A stretch of DNA of 64,000 nt from Paractinoplanes lichenicola (GCF_016785085.1 NZ_JAENHO010000020.1:1-64000); one strand, 5' to 3'. Shown: positions 1 through 9,855, counted from the stretch's first letter. The notes: generated by a model not told the origin, from the letters alone. Program-made: numbers and translations.

Positions 1-121
1 GAGGTATCCCACCACCTTGAGTGGGTAAGGCTCCCAAGAGACTATTGGGTTGATAGGCCGGAGATGTAAGCCAGGTAACTGGTTCAGTCGACCGGTACTA
101 ATAGGCCGAGGGCTTAACCAC
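1..121 (+). rRNA. 23S ribosomal RNA, 3' end (partial)
   Basis: The sequence from the left edge has the conserved 3' terminal region of bacterial 23S rRNA, including the tracts around GACTATTGGGTTGATAGGCC and the closing stem ending GGGCTTAACCA. Only the last ~120 bases are present; the rest of the rrn operon lies to the left. The exact 3' end (about 118-122) is estimated from the family. It is followed about 110 bp later by 5S rRNA, the usual 23S-5S order. Confidence 0.93.
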
Positions 122-231
122 CCTAAACTTATGAGCGCGTCCACTGTGTGATTCACAGCAAACGAACAACCGGTTGGCAGCAGCCCGGAAGGGCCGGCTG
201 GATAACAACCTGGATTGTTCCGCTGAATGCT

Positions 232-350
232 GTTTCGGTGGTCATAGCGGAGGGGAAACGCCCGGTCTCATTCCGAACCCGGAAGCTAAGCCCTCCAGCG
301 CCGATGGTACTGCACTCGGGAGGGTGTGGGAGAGTAGGACGCCGCCGGAC
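232..350 (+). rRNA. rrf: 5S ribosomal RNA
   Basis: About 118 bases starting GTTTCGGTGGTCATAGC and ending near GACGCCGCCGGAC, with the conserved internal CCGAACCCGGAAGCTAAG and the GTAGGACGCCGCC end typical of actinobacterial 5S rRNA. It is the last gene of the rrn operon and is followed directly by an intrinsic terminator. The ends are accurate to a few bases. Confidence 0.95.
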
Positions 351-360
351 TTAACGTCAC

Positions 361-404
361 AGCCGAGGGCCACCCCGACCGGGGTCGGCCCTCGGCTGCT
401 TTTC
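361..404 (+). terminator. Intrinsic terminator of the rrn operon
   Basis: An 11-bp GC-rich stem (arms 361-371 and 387-397, AGCCGAGGGCC and its complement), extended inward by an ACCCC/GGGGT pairing, is followed by GCTTTTC. Position directly after 5S rRNA fits the rrn terminator. Confidence 0.9.
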
Positions 405-483
405 TATGTCTGCCCCCGAGTACTTTTGAACGTTGAGGCGAGCCCGCCAACCCGAGGGCCGGCCGTACCGGAAGGATTGATCC

Positions 484-3111
484 GTGACTACTGGACCCCA
501 GGACGACGGCGGCTCCGGCCCCCGCGACAACGAGCGGCAAGGCGGCCGCGGTCGCGACGGTGACCGTGGCGGTTTCCGGGGCGACCGGGACCGCGGAGAC
601 CGGGACGGCAACCGCGGCGGCGACCGTGATCGAGGCGGCTATCGCGGCGGCAGCGACCGCGGCGGTTACTCCGGTGGCGACCGAGGCGGCTTCCGGGGCG
701 GCGACCGTGACCGCGGTGGCTACTCCGGTGGTGACCGTGGGGGCTATCGGGGTGGCGACCGTGACCGTGGCGGCTACCGGGGCGGCGGCGACCGTCCCCA
801 GGGTGGCGGCTTCCGGGGCGGCGACCGCGACCGTGGCGGCTATTCCGGTGGCGACCGCGACCGCGGTGGTTACCAGGGCGGCTATCAGAGCGGCGAGCGC
901 CGTGGCGTGTCGGGCGGCGGCGACCGTGACCGGGGCGGCTTCCGAGGCGGCGACCGTGACCGCGGTGGCTACTCCGGTGGCGACCGTGGCGGTTTCCGCG
1001 GCGGCGACCGTCCGCAGGGTGGCGGCTACCGCGGCAGCGGCGACCGGCCTCAGGGCGGCTATCGGGCCGGCGGCGACCGCCCGCAGACCGGCGGCTACCG
1101 CAGCGGCGGCGACCGTCCCCAGGGTGGCGGCTTCCGCGACCGCGACCGCGGTGGCTATCAGGACCGTGGCGGCGACCGCGGCGGGTTCCGGGGCGGCGAC
1201 CGTGACCGTGGCGGCTTCCAGGACCGTGGCGACCGTCCGCAGGGTGGTGGCTTCCGTGGCGGCGACCGTCCGCAGGGTGGCGGCTACCGCGGCGGCAGCG
1301 ACCGTCCCCAGGGTGGCGGCTACCGCGGCGACCGTCCGCAGGGCGGCGGCGGCTTCCGAGGCGGCGACCGTGACCGCGGCGGCTACCAGGACCGTGGCGA
1401 CCGTCCCCAGGGCGGCGGCTTCCGAGGCGGCGACCGTGACCGTGGCGGCTACCAGAACCGGGACGACCGTCCGCAGGGCGGATATCGGGGCGACCGCGAG
1501 TCCGGCGGCCCGCGCGGCAGCTACCAGGGCGACCGGGGCGGCTTCCGCGGGGGCTATCAGGACCGGGGCGGCTATCAGGACCGCGGCGGCGACCGTGGCG
1601 GCTTCCGCGACCGCCCCCAGGGCGACCGGCCCGGCAACCGTGGCGGCAGCGGCTTCCGTGACCGTCCGCAGGGTGACCGGCCGTATCGTGACCGTCCCCA
1701 GGGTGACCGTCCGCAGGGCGGGTACCGCGGCGGCGATCGTGACCGCGGCGGCTATCAGGACCGTGGCGGCTACCAGGATCGCGGTCCGCGCCAGGGTGGC
1801 TTCCGTGACCGGGACGACCGTGGCCCCCGCGACGGCGGCTTCCGCAACCGCGACGACCGCGGTGGCTTCCGCGACCGCGACGACCGCGGCCCCCGCGACG
1901 GTGGCTTCCGTGACCGCGACGAGCGTCCGCGGGTCCGCGACGACCGGGACGAGCGCCGTCACCCGGGCCAGGACGAGCGGGACGAGGCGCAGACGTTCCA
2001 CGCGCCCGAGATCCCTGAGGAGATCGAGGCGGCCGACCTCGACAAGGAGGTCCGTTCCGAGCTGCTGACGCTGTCGCGGGACGTCGCCGACAAGGTCGCC
2101 CGGCATCTCGTCGCGGCCGGCCAGGTCATCGACGAGGACTCCGAGCTCGCGCTGCAGCACGCCATCGCGGCCCGGCGGCTCGCGTCGCGGATCGCCGTCG
2201 TGCGTGAGGCCGTGGGCCTGGCGGCGTACGCGGCGGGGGACTGGACGACCGCGATCGCCGAGCTGCGCACCTACCACCGGATGACCGGGCGGCAGACGCA
2301 CCTGGCCGAGCTGGCCGACTGCGAGCGTGCGCTGGGCCGCCCGGAGCGGGCGATCGACCTGTTCCGCGGGGCCGACGTCGAGAAGATGGACAAGAGCGGC
2401 GCGATCGAGCTGCTGATCGTGGCGGCCGGCGCCCGGGGCGACCTGGGCCAGCACGAGGCGGCCGTGGCGATGCTGCAGGTTCGCGAGCTGACGGCCGACG
2501 AGGACGCCGAGTGGGCGGCCCGCCTGCGCTACGCGTACGCGGATGCGCTGCTCGCCGCCGGCCGCCGCGACGAGGCGCGGGAGTGGTTCACCCGGGCCGC
2601 TACTGCCGACGACGAGGGCCTGACCGACGCGGCCGAGCGCCTGCTCGAGCTGGACGGCGTCACGATCGCGGACGAGGACCACGAGCCCTCCGGCGGCGAC
2701 GCGCGCACCGGCACGACGCCCGACGAGGAGGACGGCGAGTTCGACGGCGACGACGAGCCGCGGGCCGGCCTCGACGACGACGAGGACGACGAGTTCGACG
2801 ACGACGAGGACGACCTCGACGACGAGGACGACGAGCCCCGCGCGGCCCGCGACGACCTCGACGACCTCGACGATGAGGACGACGACGAGGACGACGAGCC
2901 GGTGGCCGTGGCGGACACCGACGTCAACACCGACCCGGTCGCCGTCGAGGACGTGGCCGAGGAGCTCGAGGCCGACGCCGAGGACCTCGAGGAGGAGCGG
3001 GCCGCGCGGGCGAAGGCCGACGAGCCGGCGCAGGCGGACGTGGACGAGAAGGCCGCCGGCGACGAGTTCACCAGCGAGCCCAAGGACGACCGGAAGAACA
3101 CCCAGGCGTGA
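484..3111 (+). CDS. RGG-repeat / TPR / acidic-tail protein (Rv1691-type TPR protein with large N-terminal repeat domain)
   Basis: An 875-residue protein in three parts. Residues ~20-490 are a low-complexity array of [17 protein letters not shown] and DRPQGG units, similar in composition to eukaryotic RGG boxes. Residues ~505-735 form a globular helical domain with TPR-like helices (for example around [15 protein letters not shown] and [18 protein letters not shown]). Residues ~737-875 are a very acidic Asp/Glu tail. GTG start at 484 has GGAAGGA upstream. The conserved TPR part corresponds to the gene upstream of the HAD phosphatase in actinobacteria (Rv1691 position). The repeat domain probably binds RNA; this is inference. 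The stop overlaps the next start by 4 bp (GTGA), so the two are co-translated. The molecular role is unknown. Confidence 0.85.
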   Translation: MTTGPQDDGGSGPRDNERQGGRGRDGDRGGFRGDRDRGDRDGNRGGDRDRGGYRGGSDRGGYSGGDRGGFRGGDRDRGGYSGGDRGGYRGGDRDRGGYRGGGDRPQGGGFRGGDRDRGGYSGGDRDRGGYQGGYQSGERRGVSGGGDRDRGGFRGGDRDRGGYSGGDRGGFRGGDRPQGGGYRGSGDRPQGGYRAGGDRPQTGGYRSGGDRPQGGGFRDRDRGGYQDRGGDRGGFRGGDRDRGGFQDRGDRPQGGGFRGGDRPQGGGYRGGSDRPQGGGYRGDRPQGGGGFRGGDRDRGGYQDRGDRPQGGGFRGGDRDRGGYQNRDDRPQGGYRGDRESGGPRGSYQGDRGGFRGGYQDRGGYQDRGGDRGGFRDRPQGDRPGNRGGSGFRDRPQGDRPYRDRPQGDRPQGGYRGGDRDRGGYQDRGGYQDRGPRQGGFRDRDDRGPRDGGFRNRDDRGGFRDRDDRGPRDGGFRDRDERPRVRDDRDERRHPGQDERDEAQTFHAPEIPEEIEAADLDKEVRSELLTLSRDVADKVARHLVAAGQVIDEDSELALQHAIAARRLASRIAVVREAVGLAAYAAGDWTTAIAELRTYHRMTGRQTHLAELADCERALGRPERAIDLFRGADVEKMDKSGAIELLIVAAGARGDLGQHEAAVAMLQVRELTADEDAEWAARLRYAYADALLAAGRRDEAREWFTRAATADDEGLTDAAERLLELDGVTIADEDHEPSGGDARTGTTPDEEDGEFDGDDEPRAGLDDDEDDEFDDDEDDLDDEDDEPRAARDDLDDLDDEDDDEDDEPVAVADTDVNTDPVAVEDVAEELEADAEDLEEERAARAKADEPAQADVDEKAAGDEFTSEPKDDRKNTQA

Positions 3112-4115
3112 GCGCCGACGATCTGGCGGGCGGCTACGACCTGGTCGTCTTCGACCTCGACGGGGTCGTCTACCTGATCGACAAGCCGATCGCCGGCGCG
3201 CCCGAGGCGATCGAGCAGCTGCGCGGGCGGGGCACCGGGGTGGCGTACGCGACCAACAACGCGTCGCGGCGCTCCCCGGACGTCGCCGGCCTGCTCACCG
3301 GCATGGGTGTGCCGGCCGAGCCGGCCGAGGTGCTCACCTCGGCCGGCGCCACCGCCACCGTGCTCGCCGAGAAGCTCCCGGTCGGCGCGCCGGTGCTGGT
3401 GGTGGGCGCGGACGCGCTGCGGGCCGAGCTCACCGAGGCCGGCCTGACCCTGGTCGAGTCGGCGGACGACAAGCCGGCGGCGGTCGTGCAGGGTTACGGC
3501 CCCGAGGTGGGCTGGCGCATCCTGGCCGAGGCGTCGCTGGCCGTGCGGGGCGGCGCGATGTGGGTGGCCACGAACACCGACCGCACGCTGCCCAGCCCGC
3601 GCGGCCCGCTGCCCGGCAACGGGTCGCTGGTCGCCGTGCTGCGCACCGCCCTCGACCGCGAGCCCGACCTGGTGGTCGGCAAGCCGGAGCCGGCCCTGTT
3701 CACCACCGCGGCCTCGCTGTCGCAGGCCGAGCGGCCGCTGGTCGTCGGTGATCGGCTCGACACCGACATCCAGGGCGCCGTCACCGCGGGCATGGACAGC
3801 CTGCTGGTGCTGACCGGCGTCAGCGGCCCGGCCGACCTGCTGGCCGCCGAGCCGGCCCGGCGGCCCACGTTCGTGGCGGCCGACCTGTCTGGCCTGTTCC
3901 GCCCGGCCGCGGAGGCCGCCGTACCGTTGCGAGCGGACGAGGCCGGCGGCTGGCGGGTGTCCCGCGACGGCGACTCGGCGACCCTGGACGGCTCGGGCGA
4001 CCCGGTGGTGGCGTTGCGGCTGCTCTGCGCGGTCACCTGGGACGGCGTTCCGGTGACGGCCGTCGATGGCGCGTCGGATCAGGCCCGCGACCTGCTGGCG
4101 GCCTGGAAGCTGTAG
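3108..4115 (+). CDS. HAD-IIA family sugar-phosphate phosphatase (NagD/PGP-like)
   Basis: A 335-residue haloacid dehalogenase-type hydrolase. Motif I is [10 protein letters not shown] near the N-terminus (two catalytic Asp). The TNNASRR segment matches motif II of the NagD branch, and [12 protein letters not shown] near residue 215 is the acidic motif that holds Mg2+. Family members dephosphorylate small phosphoesters such as nucleotides, phosphoglycolate or sugar phosphates; the substrate here cannot be read. An additional ~80 residues follow the HAD core. GTG start overlaps the stop of the upstream TPR gene by 4 bp, the same pair as Rv1691-Rv1692. Confidence 0.9.
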   Translation: MSADDLAGGYDLVVFDLDGVVYLIDKPIAGAPEAIEQLRGRGTGVAYATNNASRRSPDVAGLLTGMGVPAEPAEVLTSAGATATVLAEKLPVGAPVLVVGADALRAELTEAGLTLVESADDKPAAVVQGYGPEVGWRILAEASLAVRGGAMWVATNTDRTLPSPRGPLPGNGSLVAVLRTALDREPDLVVGKPEPALFTTAASLSQAERPLVVGDRLDTDIQGAVTAGMDSLLVLTGVSGPADLLAAEPARRPTFVAADLSGLFRPAAEAAVPLRADEAGGWRVSRDGDSATLDGSGDPVVALRLLCAVTWDGVPVTAVDGASDQARDLLAAWKL

Positions 4116-4158
4116 AACTGCCTCGACGCCGGGCCGTTCGAGTCCGTACGATCCGGCC

Positions 4159-6744
4159 ATGAGCGGCGCTCCCGCCGACCCGGGCCGAAGTCAGGGCGGT
4201 GATCCCGCCGACCCGGGCCGGGCTCGCACCCTCGACGACCTGATCGAGGCCTTGCGGTCGCTGAAGGTCTGGGCCGGCGACCCGTCGTACGACGCGATCA
4301 CCACCCGGGTCAACGCGGCGTGGGTGGCCGCGGGCCGTCCCGCGGGCGAGCTCACCCGCAAGTCCACGCTGGTCGACTGTTTCAAGCTGGGCCGCCGCCG
4401 GCTGAACACCGATCTGGTGCTGGCCGTCGTGCACGCGCTGCACCCGGACGAGGGATATGTGACCCAGTGGCGGCAGGCGCTGCGGGTCATCTCGGGCGAG
4501 ACCGAGGCGGCCGGGCAGGTTCGCGTGCAGGATTTTCTGCCGCCGCCGCTGGCCGGGTTCACCGGGCGGGGCGCCGAGCTCGAGCGGCTGCGCCGGGCCG
4601 CGCCGGGGGAGCGGTCCGACGGCGACGCCGTGCTGATCTCGGCGGTCGAGGGCATGGCGGGCGTCGGCAAGACCCAGCTCGCCGTCCACCTCGGACACCA
4701 GTTGCGCCGGGAACGTTCGTACGAGCGGGTGTTGTTCGTGAATCTGCGCGGGTTCCACCCCGATCCGGCGCAGCCCCCGGCCGACCCGTCGGCGGTGCTG
4801 GACGGCTTCCTGCGCCTGCTCGGGGTGCCGGGCCAGCAGATTCCGCACGAGCTGGCCGACCGTCGCGCCCTCTATCGCGACCGGCTGGCCGGCACCCGCG
4901 CGCTGGTGGTGCTGGACAACGCGGCCACCACCGAGCAGGTGCGCCCGCTGCTGCCGGAGACTTCCGGGTGCCTGGCCGTGGTCACGAGCCGCCGCAGCTT
5001 GACCGGCCTGCGCCCGGCGACCCGGCTCAACCTCGACGTCTTCACTCCGGACGAGGCCGTGTCGTTCCTTTTCGACGCGGTGCCGGATGTGCCGGTCGGG
5101 CCGGACGCCGACGCCGCCGCCCGCATCGCTCGCCGGTGCGGGCATCTGCCGCTCGCGCTGGGCCTGATCGCCGCGCACATCCGGAGCACGCCGGGATGGA
5201 CGCTGACCGACCACGCCGAACGGCTCGACGAGCGGCACCGCGACCGGCGCCTGGACGACGGTGTCGAGCTCGCCCTCGACCTGTCCTACCGGCACCTGCC
5301 CGCCGAGCAGCGCCGGCTGCTGCGACTGGCCGCCCTGCACCCGGGTCACGACCTCGACCCGTACGCGGTCGCGGCTCTGACCGGCGCCGACGACGGCTCG
5401 GCCCGGGCCGGCCTGGACGCGTTGCGGGCCGACCACCTGCTGCAGCAGGCCGCCCCGGGCCGGTACACGTTCCACGACCTCGTCCGGGCCTACGCGACCG
5501 TGCGGGCCGTCGAGGAGGAGCGCCCGGCCGAGCGGCGAGCCGCCCTGACCCGACTGTTCGACTACTACCTGGCGGCCGCGGGCACCGCCCTGGACGCGGT
5601 GCACCCCGGCGACGCGCACCGGCGGCCGCCGATCCCGCCGATCGGCACGCCGCTGCCCGCCCTGGCCGGGGAGGGCGCCGCCGTGGCCTGGCTCGACGCC
5701 GAACGGCCGACGCTGGTCGCCATGGCCGCGCACACCGCTGCCCAGGGCTGGCCCGGCCACGCCGTCCGGATGGCCCGGGCGCTGTTCCGCTATCTCGACG
5801 GCGGCTACTACAACGACGGATTCGTCCTGCACGAGCGGGCCGTGCACGCCGCCCGCCTGACCGCCGACGACGTGGGTGAGGCCCACGCCCTGGCCAACCT
5901 GGCCATCGCCTGCATGCGGCTGGGCCGCTACCGGCCGGCGGCCGAACACTCCCGGAAGGCCCTGGAGCTGTTCCGGCGGGCCGGAGACGCCGAGGGGCAG
6001 GCCCGCGTGGTGAGCAACCTGGGGATCATCGCGAAGCGGGCCGGCGACTATCCGGCCGCGACCGATTACCACCGGCAGGGCCTGGCGCTGTACCGGCAGG
6101 TCGGCGATCGGATCGGGGAGGCGAGCCAGCTGGGCAGCCTCGGCCTGCTGGCGCAACGGTCGGGCCGCTACGACGAGGCGGTCGAGCACTACGCGCGGGC
6201 GCTGCCGCTGTGCCGTGAGGTCGGCGACCGGATCGGCGAGGCCCACATGCTGCACGGCCTGGGCGTGGTCGAGGCCAAGGCAGGCGGGTACGGGCCGGCG
6301 GGCGAGCACCTGCGCCAGGCGCTGACTCTGCACCGGCATCTCGGCAACCGCGGCGGGGAGGGCGGCGTGCTCGACGAGCTCGGCTCGTTGCACCTGCGCA
6401 TGGGCGAGCCGGCGCGGGCGGCCGAGCACCACGAGCAGGCGTTGAGCATCTTCCGCGAGCTGGGCGACACCGACAGCGAAGCGTGGGCGCGCAACGGGCT
6501 CGGCGAGGCCGCGCGGGTCACGGGCCGTCCGGCCGAGGCGGTCGCCCACCACACTGCAGCCCACGCCATCGCCGTCGAGATCGGCATGCCGGATCAGCAC
6601 GCCCGCGCCCACGCCGGCCTGGGGCGGGCCCATCGGGCGCTCGGCGATCCCGGCACCGCGCGCCCGCACTACGACCGGGCGGCCGTCCTCTACGGCGAGC
6701 TGGGCTGGCCGGAGGCCGACGAACTGCGGGCCGAACTGGGCTGA
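4159..6744 (+). CDS. STAND-type NB-ARC ATPase with C-terminal TPR repeats
   Basis: An 861-residue signal-transduction ATPase. An N-terminal ~90 residues (TLDDLIEALRSLKVWAGDPS and following) is the helical HTH-like leader common in actinobacterial STAND proteins. The NB-ARC core has Walker A GMAGVGKT at residues 165-172 and Walker B-like ALVVLDNA near 248-254. The C-terminal third is a series of about eight TPR units (repeated A.. LG..Y..A..H...AL). ATG 4159 is chosen over the upstream ATG at 4066 because the earlier start would overlap the HAD gene and add arginine-rich non-conserved residues. Such proteins act as ATP-dependent molecular switches, often regulators of secondary metabolism; the inducer and target are unknown. 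It is not part of the Rv1691-1713 order, so it is a lineage insertion. Confidence 0.85.
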   Translation: MSGAPADPGRSQGGDPADPGRARTLDDLIEALRSLKVWAGDPSYDAITTRVNAAWVAAGRPAGELTRKSTLVDCFKLGRRRLNTDLVLAVVHALHPDEGYVTQWRQALRVISGETEAAGQVRVQDFLPPPLAGFTGRGAELERLRRAAPGERSDGDAVLISAVEGMAGVGKTQLAVHLGHQLRRERSYERVLFVNLRGFHPDPAQPPADPSAVLDGFLRLLGVPGQQIPHELADRRALYRDRLAGTRALVVLDNAATTEQVRPLLPETSGCLAVVTSRRSLTGLRPATRLNLDVFTPDEAVSFLFDAVPDVPVGPDADAAARIARRCGHLPLALGLIAAHIRSTPGWTLTDHAERLDERHRDRRLDDGVELALDLSYRHLPAEQRRLLRLAALHPGHDLDPYAVAALTGADDGSARAGLDALRADHLLQQAAPGRYTFHDLVRAYATVRAVEEERPAERRAALTRLFDYYLAAAGTALDAVHPGDAHRRPPIPPIGTPLPALAGEGAAVAWLDAERPTLVAMAAHTAAQGWPGHAVRMARALFRYLDGGYYNDGFVLHERAVHAARLTADDVGEAHALANLAIACMRLGRYRPAAEHSRKALELFRRAGDAEGQARVVSNLGIIAKRAGDYPAATDYHRQGLALYRQVGDRIGEASQLGSLGLLAQRSGRYDEAVEHYARALPLCREVGDRIGEAHMLHGLGVVEAKAGGYGPAGEHLRQALTLHRHLGNRGGEGGVLDELGSLHLRMGEPARAAEHHEQALSIFRELGDTDSEAWARNGLGEAARVTGRPAEAVAHHTAAHAIAVEIGMPDQHARAHAGLGRAHRALGDPGTARPHYDRAAVLYGELGWPEADELRAELG

Positions 6745-6844
6745 GGCGCGGGTCCGAGCCGCCCGGGACGCGACGTCCGAAAGACGCCAGCGCCGGCCGG
6801 GGGCCGCGGGCGAGCATGGAGCCTCACCCGACGAGAGGCTCACG

Positions 6845-7501
6845 ATGCACGTCGTACCCGGTCTGAAAGTTCTCTACTTCGGCACGCCCGTGGTGCTGCT
6901 CAGCACGGTCAACGAGGACGGGACGGCCAACCTGGCGCCGATGTCGTCCGCGTGGTGGCTCGGGCAGACCGCGATCCTGGGGATGGGCGACCGCAGCCGG
7001 ACGGCGGCCAACCTGCTGCGCGAGCGCGAGGTGGTGCTCAACCTGCCGTCGTCGGCGCTGGCGGCCGCGGTCGACCGGATCGCCATGACGACCGGGCGGC
7101 CGGACGTGCCGGCGGGCAAGGCGGCGCAGGGCTATCGCCACGTGGCCGACAAGTTCGCGCTCGGCGGGCTCACCGAGCAGGCGTCCGACCTGGTCACGCC
7201 GCCGCGGGTGGCCGAGTGCCCGATCCAGCTCGAGGGCCGGGTCGCGGGCACGCATCGGCTCGCCTCCGGCGGCGCCACCACGTACGAGATCGAGGTCTTG
7301 CGCACGCACGTGGAGGAGGACCTGCTCGTGCCGGGCACGGTCCACATCGACCCGCTGCGCTGGGACCCGCTCGTCATGAAGTTCTGCGAGTTCTTCGGGG
7401 GCGGGGTCAACGTGCACCCGTCGCGGCTCGCGGAGGGCTGGCAGCTGCCCGCCCTCAGAGCAGCTTGCGCAGTTTCAACAGGTCGAACGGGTTCGCCTTG
7501 A
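6845..7501 (+). CDS. Flavin reductase family protein (FMN-binding split barrel)
   Basis: A 218-residue protein with the split-barrel flavin-binding fold: STVNEDGTANLAPMSSAWW near the N-terminus is the typical flavin-contacting strand-turn, followed by SRTAANLLRERE and VVLNLPSS. Family members reduce or bind FMN/FAD and supply flavin to partner oxygenases, or have uncharacterised oxidoreductase activity. ATG 6845 follows GAGAGGCTCACG. The 3' end overlaps the convergent SCP2 gene by 47 bp, so the last ~15 residues share DNA with that gene. Confidence 0.85.
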   Translation: MHVVPGLKVLYFGTPVVLLSTVNEDGTANLAPMSSAWWLGQTAILGMGDRSRTAANLLREREVVLNLPSSALAAAVDRIAMTTGRPDVPAGKAAQGYRHVADKFALGGLTEQASDLVTPPRVAECPIQLEGRVAGTHRLASGGATTYEIEVLRTHVEEDLLVPGTVHIDPLRWDPLVMKFCEFFGGGVNVHPSRLAEGWQLPALRAACAVSTGRTGSP

Positions 7502-7790
7502 TCTTCACCTGGCCGCTGGTGACCGCGCGGGTGACGTCGAGCCGGCCCCCGACCAGGGCGATCAGGTCGTCGCTGTTCGCGATCAGGGCGATCTTGGCCT
7601 TGGGGTCGTCGCCGTCGGCGATGCCGGTCAGCAACCCGTCCGCAAGCCGGCCGTGGAAGGCCGTCTCGAGATCGGGCACGCGGCAGGCCAGCGAGCGGTC
7701 GAAGTCGAGCTTGCCGCGCGTCTCGGCATTCCTCTCGAGGCGTGCGGCAAGGTCGTGCAGCGCCTGCCGGCACTCGTCCACGGTGGCCAT
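7455..7790 (-). CDS. SCP2 sterol-binding domain protein
   Basis: A 111-residue single-domain protein. LETAFHGRLADGLL and the C-terminal GQVKIKANPFDLLKLRKLL pattern match the SCP2 fold, which binds lipids in a hydrophobic tunnel. ATG at 7790 is chosen because AAGGAG lies at the correct distance just upstream (7795-7800 on this strand); an upstream in-frame start would add only arginine-rich residues. The ligand is unknown. Convergent with, and overlapping the end of, the flavin reductase gene. Confidence 0.85.
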   Translation of the reverse strand: MATVDECRQALHDLAARLERNAETRGKLDFDRSLACRVPDLETAFHGRLADGLLTGIADGDDPKAKIALIANSDDLIALVGGRLDVTRAVTSGQVKIKANPFDLLKLRKLL

Positions 7791-7897
7791 CGGACTCCTT
7801 CTTCGCGACATGCGGTCGGCGTACCGCACCGTACCTCACGATCTGGTGTCGACCGCCCGGTAGCGTGGCACCCGACGAGCCGCGAGAGGAGCGGAAC

Positions 7898-8698
7898 ATG
7901 CCGGACGCATGGCGGGCGTATCTGGAGATGGCGCTCGGACTGACCGAAGCACCGCGTAAGCGCGCCCAGAAGGTGGCGGGCGAGCTGGTGAACCGGGGCG
8001 GGGCCACGGCCACGCAGCTGCAGGGACTGGTCGACGATCTGCTGTCGGCCGGCATGGCCAATCGTGAGGCGCTCACCAACATCGTGCGCTACGAGGTCGA
8101 CAAGGCGCTCGGCGTGGTCGGGCTGGCCACCGCGGAGGAGGTCACCGAGCTGACCGGCCGCGTACGGGATCTGGAACGGCAGCTGCGCGAGGCCGAGTCG
8201 CGCGCGCAGGGCGGCCCGGCGGTCGACGCGCCCAGCGAGGGTGTCGGTGGCACGCGGATCGACGAGCCGGCGCCGCTGCCGCGCAAGGCCGTGAAGAAGG
8301 CGGTGGCCAAGAAGGCCGCGCCCAACAAGATGCCGTCGGCGGGCACCGTCCCGGCCACCCCGCCGGCCAACACCGCGCCCGGCCCGACGCCGCCGGCGAA
8401 GAAGGCCGTGGCCAAGAAGGCGGTCGCCAAGAAGGCGCCGGCCAAGGCCGTGCCGCCGCCCACCGAGGTGCTGCCCGACGAGGTGAAGGCGACCGCGAAG
8501 GCGGCCCCGGCCACCAAGCGGGCCGAGGCCCAGGGCGCGGGCCCGGCCAAGAAGACGGCGGCGAAGAAGGCGCTGGCCAAGAAGGCCGCCGCGAAGAAGA
8601 CGACGCCGCCCGCGCCGGCCGGCACCGCCGACGCGCCCACCGCCGGTGTTCGCGAGGCCGCGGCGGCCACCGAGCTGCCGGCCACCGGGGAGGCGTGA
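7898..8698 (+). CDS. Coiled-coil (phasin-like) protein with Lys/Ala-rich histone H1-like tail
   Basis: A 266-residue protein. Residues ~1-105 are helical (MPDAWRAYLEMALGLTEAPR, then a segment ending ELTGRVRDLERQLREAE) and resemble the phasin-like/PHA-regulator coiled coil. From ~125 on, the chain is a low-complexity run of AKKA, KKAVAKKA and PPA units, like the tails of bacterial histone H1-like and HupS proteins that bind nucleic acid. ATG 7898 follows GAGAGGAGCGGAAC. It heads a tight run with the next small gene, tlyA and the NAD kinase. DNA or RNA binding of the tail is inferred from composition only. Confidence 0.8.
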   Translation: MPDAWRAYLEMALGLTEAPRKRAQKVAGELVNRGGATATQLQGLVDDLLSAGMANREALTNIVRYEVDKALGVVGLATAEEVTELTGRVRDLERQLREAESRAQGGPAVDAPSEGVGGTRIDEPAPLPRKAVKKAVAKKAAPNKMPSAGTVPATPPANTAPGPTPPAKKAVAKKAVAKKAPAKAVPPPTEVLPDEVKATAKAAPATKRAEAQGAGPAKKTAAKKALAKKAAAKKTTPPAPAGTADAPTAGVREAAAATELPATGEA

Positions 8699-8702
8699 GC
8701 CG

Positions 8703-8987
8703 ATGACGTTTCCCAAGCCCGGCCCGATGCCCGGCGGTTTCCGTCCCGGGCCGCCGCCGCGCCCGCCGCTGCACCCCCAGGGCGCACCCGGCGCGGGCCC
8801 GGTCAGCCTGCCCCCGGCGGTCGACGAGGCCACCGGGCGGATCGTCGAGCAGACCGGCCACCCGGCGGTCGACGAGGTGCTGCGCTCGCTGGCGAACGCC
8901 GCCCGCCTCGCCCCGGCCGAGCAGATCGCCGAATACGAGGCGGCGCACCAGGTTCTCCAGGAGACCCTGGCGAGCATCGACCGGTGA
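8703..8987 (+). CDS. Conserved small protein upstream of tlyA (Rv1693-like position)
   Basis: A 94-residue protein with a Pro/Gly-rich N-terminus (~1-40) and a short helical C-terminal part (residues ~45-94, DEATGRIVEQTGHPAVDEVL). No catalytic motif is visible. ATG 8703 lies 2 bp after the previous stop and the stop is 7 bp before tlyA, so the genes are translated together. The position matches the small protein before tlyA in other actinobacteria. The function is unknown. Confidence 0.8.
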   Translation: MTFPKPGPMPGGFRPGPPPRPPLHPQGAPGAGPVSLPPAVDEATGRIVEQTGHPAVDEVLRSLANAARLAPAEQIAEYEAAHQVLQETLASIDR

Positions 8988-8994
8988 GGCGCTG

Positions 8995-9855
8995 ATGGCC
9001 CGTCGTGCCCGTCTCGACGCCGAGCTGGTGCGGCGCAAGCTGGCCCGCTCGCGCGAGCAGGCCGCCGCGCTGGTCGAGGCCGGCCGCGTGCAGGTGCGCG
9101 GCACGGTGGCCCGCAAGGTGGCCGCGATGATCGACCCGGCCGACCCGGTGCTGGTCACCGGCGAGGACCCGGCGACCGACTACGTCTCGCGGGGCGGCCA
9201 CAAGCTGGCCGGCGCGCTGGCCGCCTTCGGGTCGCGGGGGCTCGCCGTGACCGGCCGGCGCTGCCTGGACGCGGGCGCCTCGACCGGGGGCTTCACCGAC
9301 GTGCTGCTGCGCGCCGGCGCCCGCCAGGTGGTCGCGGTCGACGTCGGTTACGGCCAGCTGGCCTGGCCGATCCGCACCGACGAGCGGGTCGTGGTGTTCG
9401 AGCGCACGAACGTCCGGGCGATCACGCCGGAGTCGATCGGCGGTCTCGTCGACCTGACTGTGGCGGATCTCTCGTTCATCTCGTTGCGGCTGGTGCTGCC
9501 CGCCCTCGCGGCCTGCACCGACGCCGCCGGCGACCTCGCGCTGATGGTCAAGCCGCAGTTCGAGGTGGGCAAGGAACGGGTCGGCGCGGGCGGCGTCGTC
9601 CGGGATTGGCAGTTGCGGGCCGAGGCGGTGCTCGACGTCGCGCAGGCCGCCGCCGAGCTGGGCCTAGGCGTGGCTCAGGTGGCCGCCAGCCCGTTGCCGG
9701 GGCCGAGCGGCAACGTCGAGTTCTTCGTCTGGTTCCGCCGGGACGCGCCCGCCGCCGATCGGGCGGAGATCGAAGAAGTGGTCGCCGCCGGGCCCGCGGC
9801 CAAGGTAGCTTCTGCCGGGCCGGAGCAGCCGGCCGCCCCCTTGGAGGACACATGA
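8995..9855 (+). CDS. tlyA: 16S/23S rRNA 2'-O-ribose methyltransferase TlyA
   Basis: A 286-residue protein. The N-terminal S4 RNA-binding domain (residues ~1-60; RLDAELVRRKLARSREQA) is followed by an FtsJ/RrmJ-type SAM methyltransferase domain starting at the LDAGASTGGFTDVLL motif (SAM-binding loop). TlyA in mycobacteria methylates 16S C1409 and 23S C1920 and gives capreomycin sensitivity. Full length for the family. The TGA stop overlaps the ATG of the NAD kinase (ATGA). Confidence 0.95.
   Translation: MARRARLDAELVRRKLARSREQAAALVEAGRVQVRGTVARKVAAMIDPADPVLVTGEDPATDYVSRGGHKLAGALAAFGSRGLAVTGRRCLDAGASTGGFTDVLLRAGARQVVAVDVGYGQLAWPIRTDERVVVFERTNVRAITPESIGGLVDLTVADLSFISLRLVLPALAACTDAAGDLALMVKPQFEVGKERVGAGGVVRDWQLRAEAVLDVAQAAAELGLGVAQVAASPLPGPSGNVEFFVWFRRDAPAADRAEIEEVVAAGPAAKVASAGPEQPAAPLEDT

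Noticed and set aside
286-2682. A 798-residue open frame on the minus strand opposite the RGG/TPR gene
   Set aside because: It consists of Ala/Val/Thr repeats produced by reading the complementary GGNCGN repeat codons. It has no start signal and overlaps 5S rRNA. The plus-strand frame has a ribosome-binding site and a conserved TPR domain.
4033-6843. A 936-residue minus-strand frame opposite the STAND gene
   Set aside because: High-GC shadow frame with His/Arg/Gln-rich composition. The plus strand carries Walker motifs and TPRs. The same reason removes the long antisense frames at 10640-12487, 12546-14126, 18257-19771 and 20553-22262.
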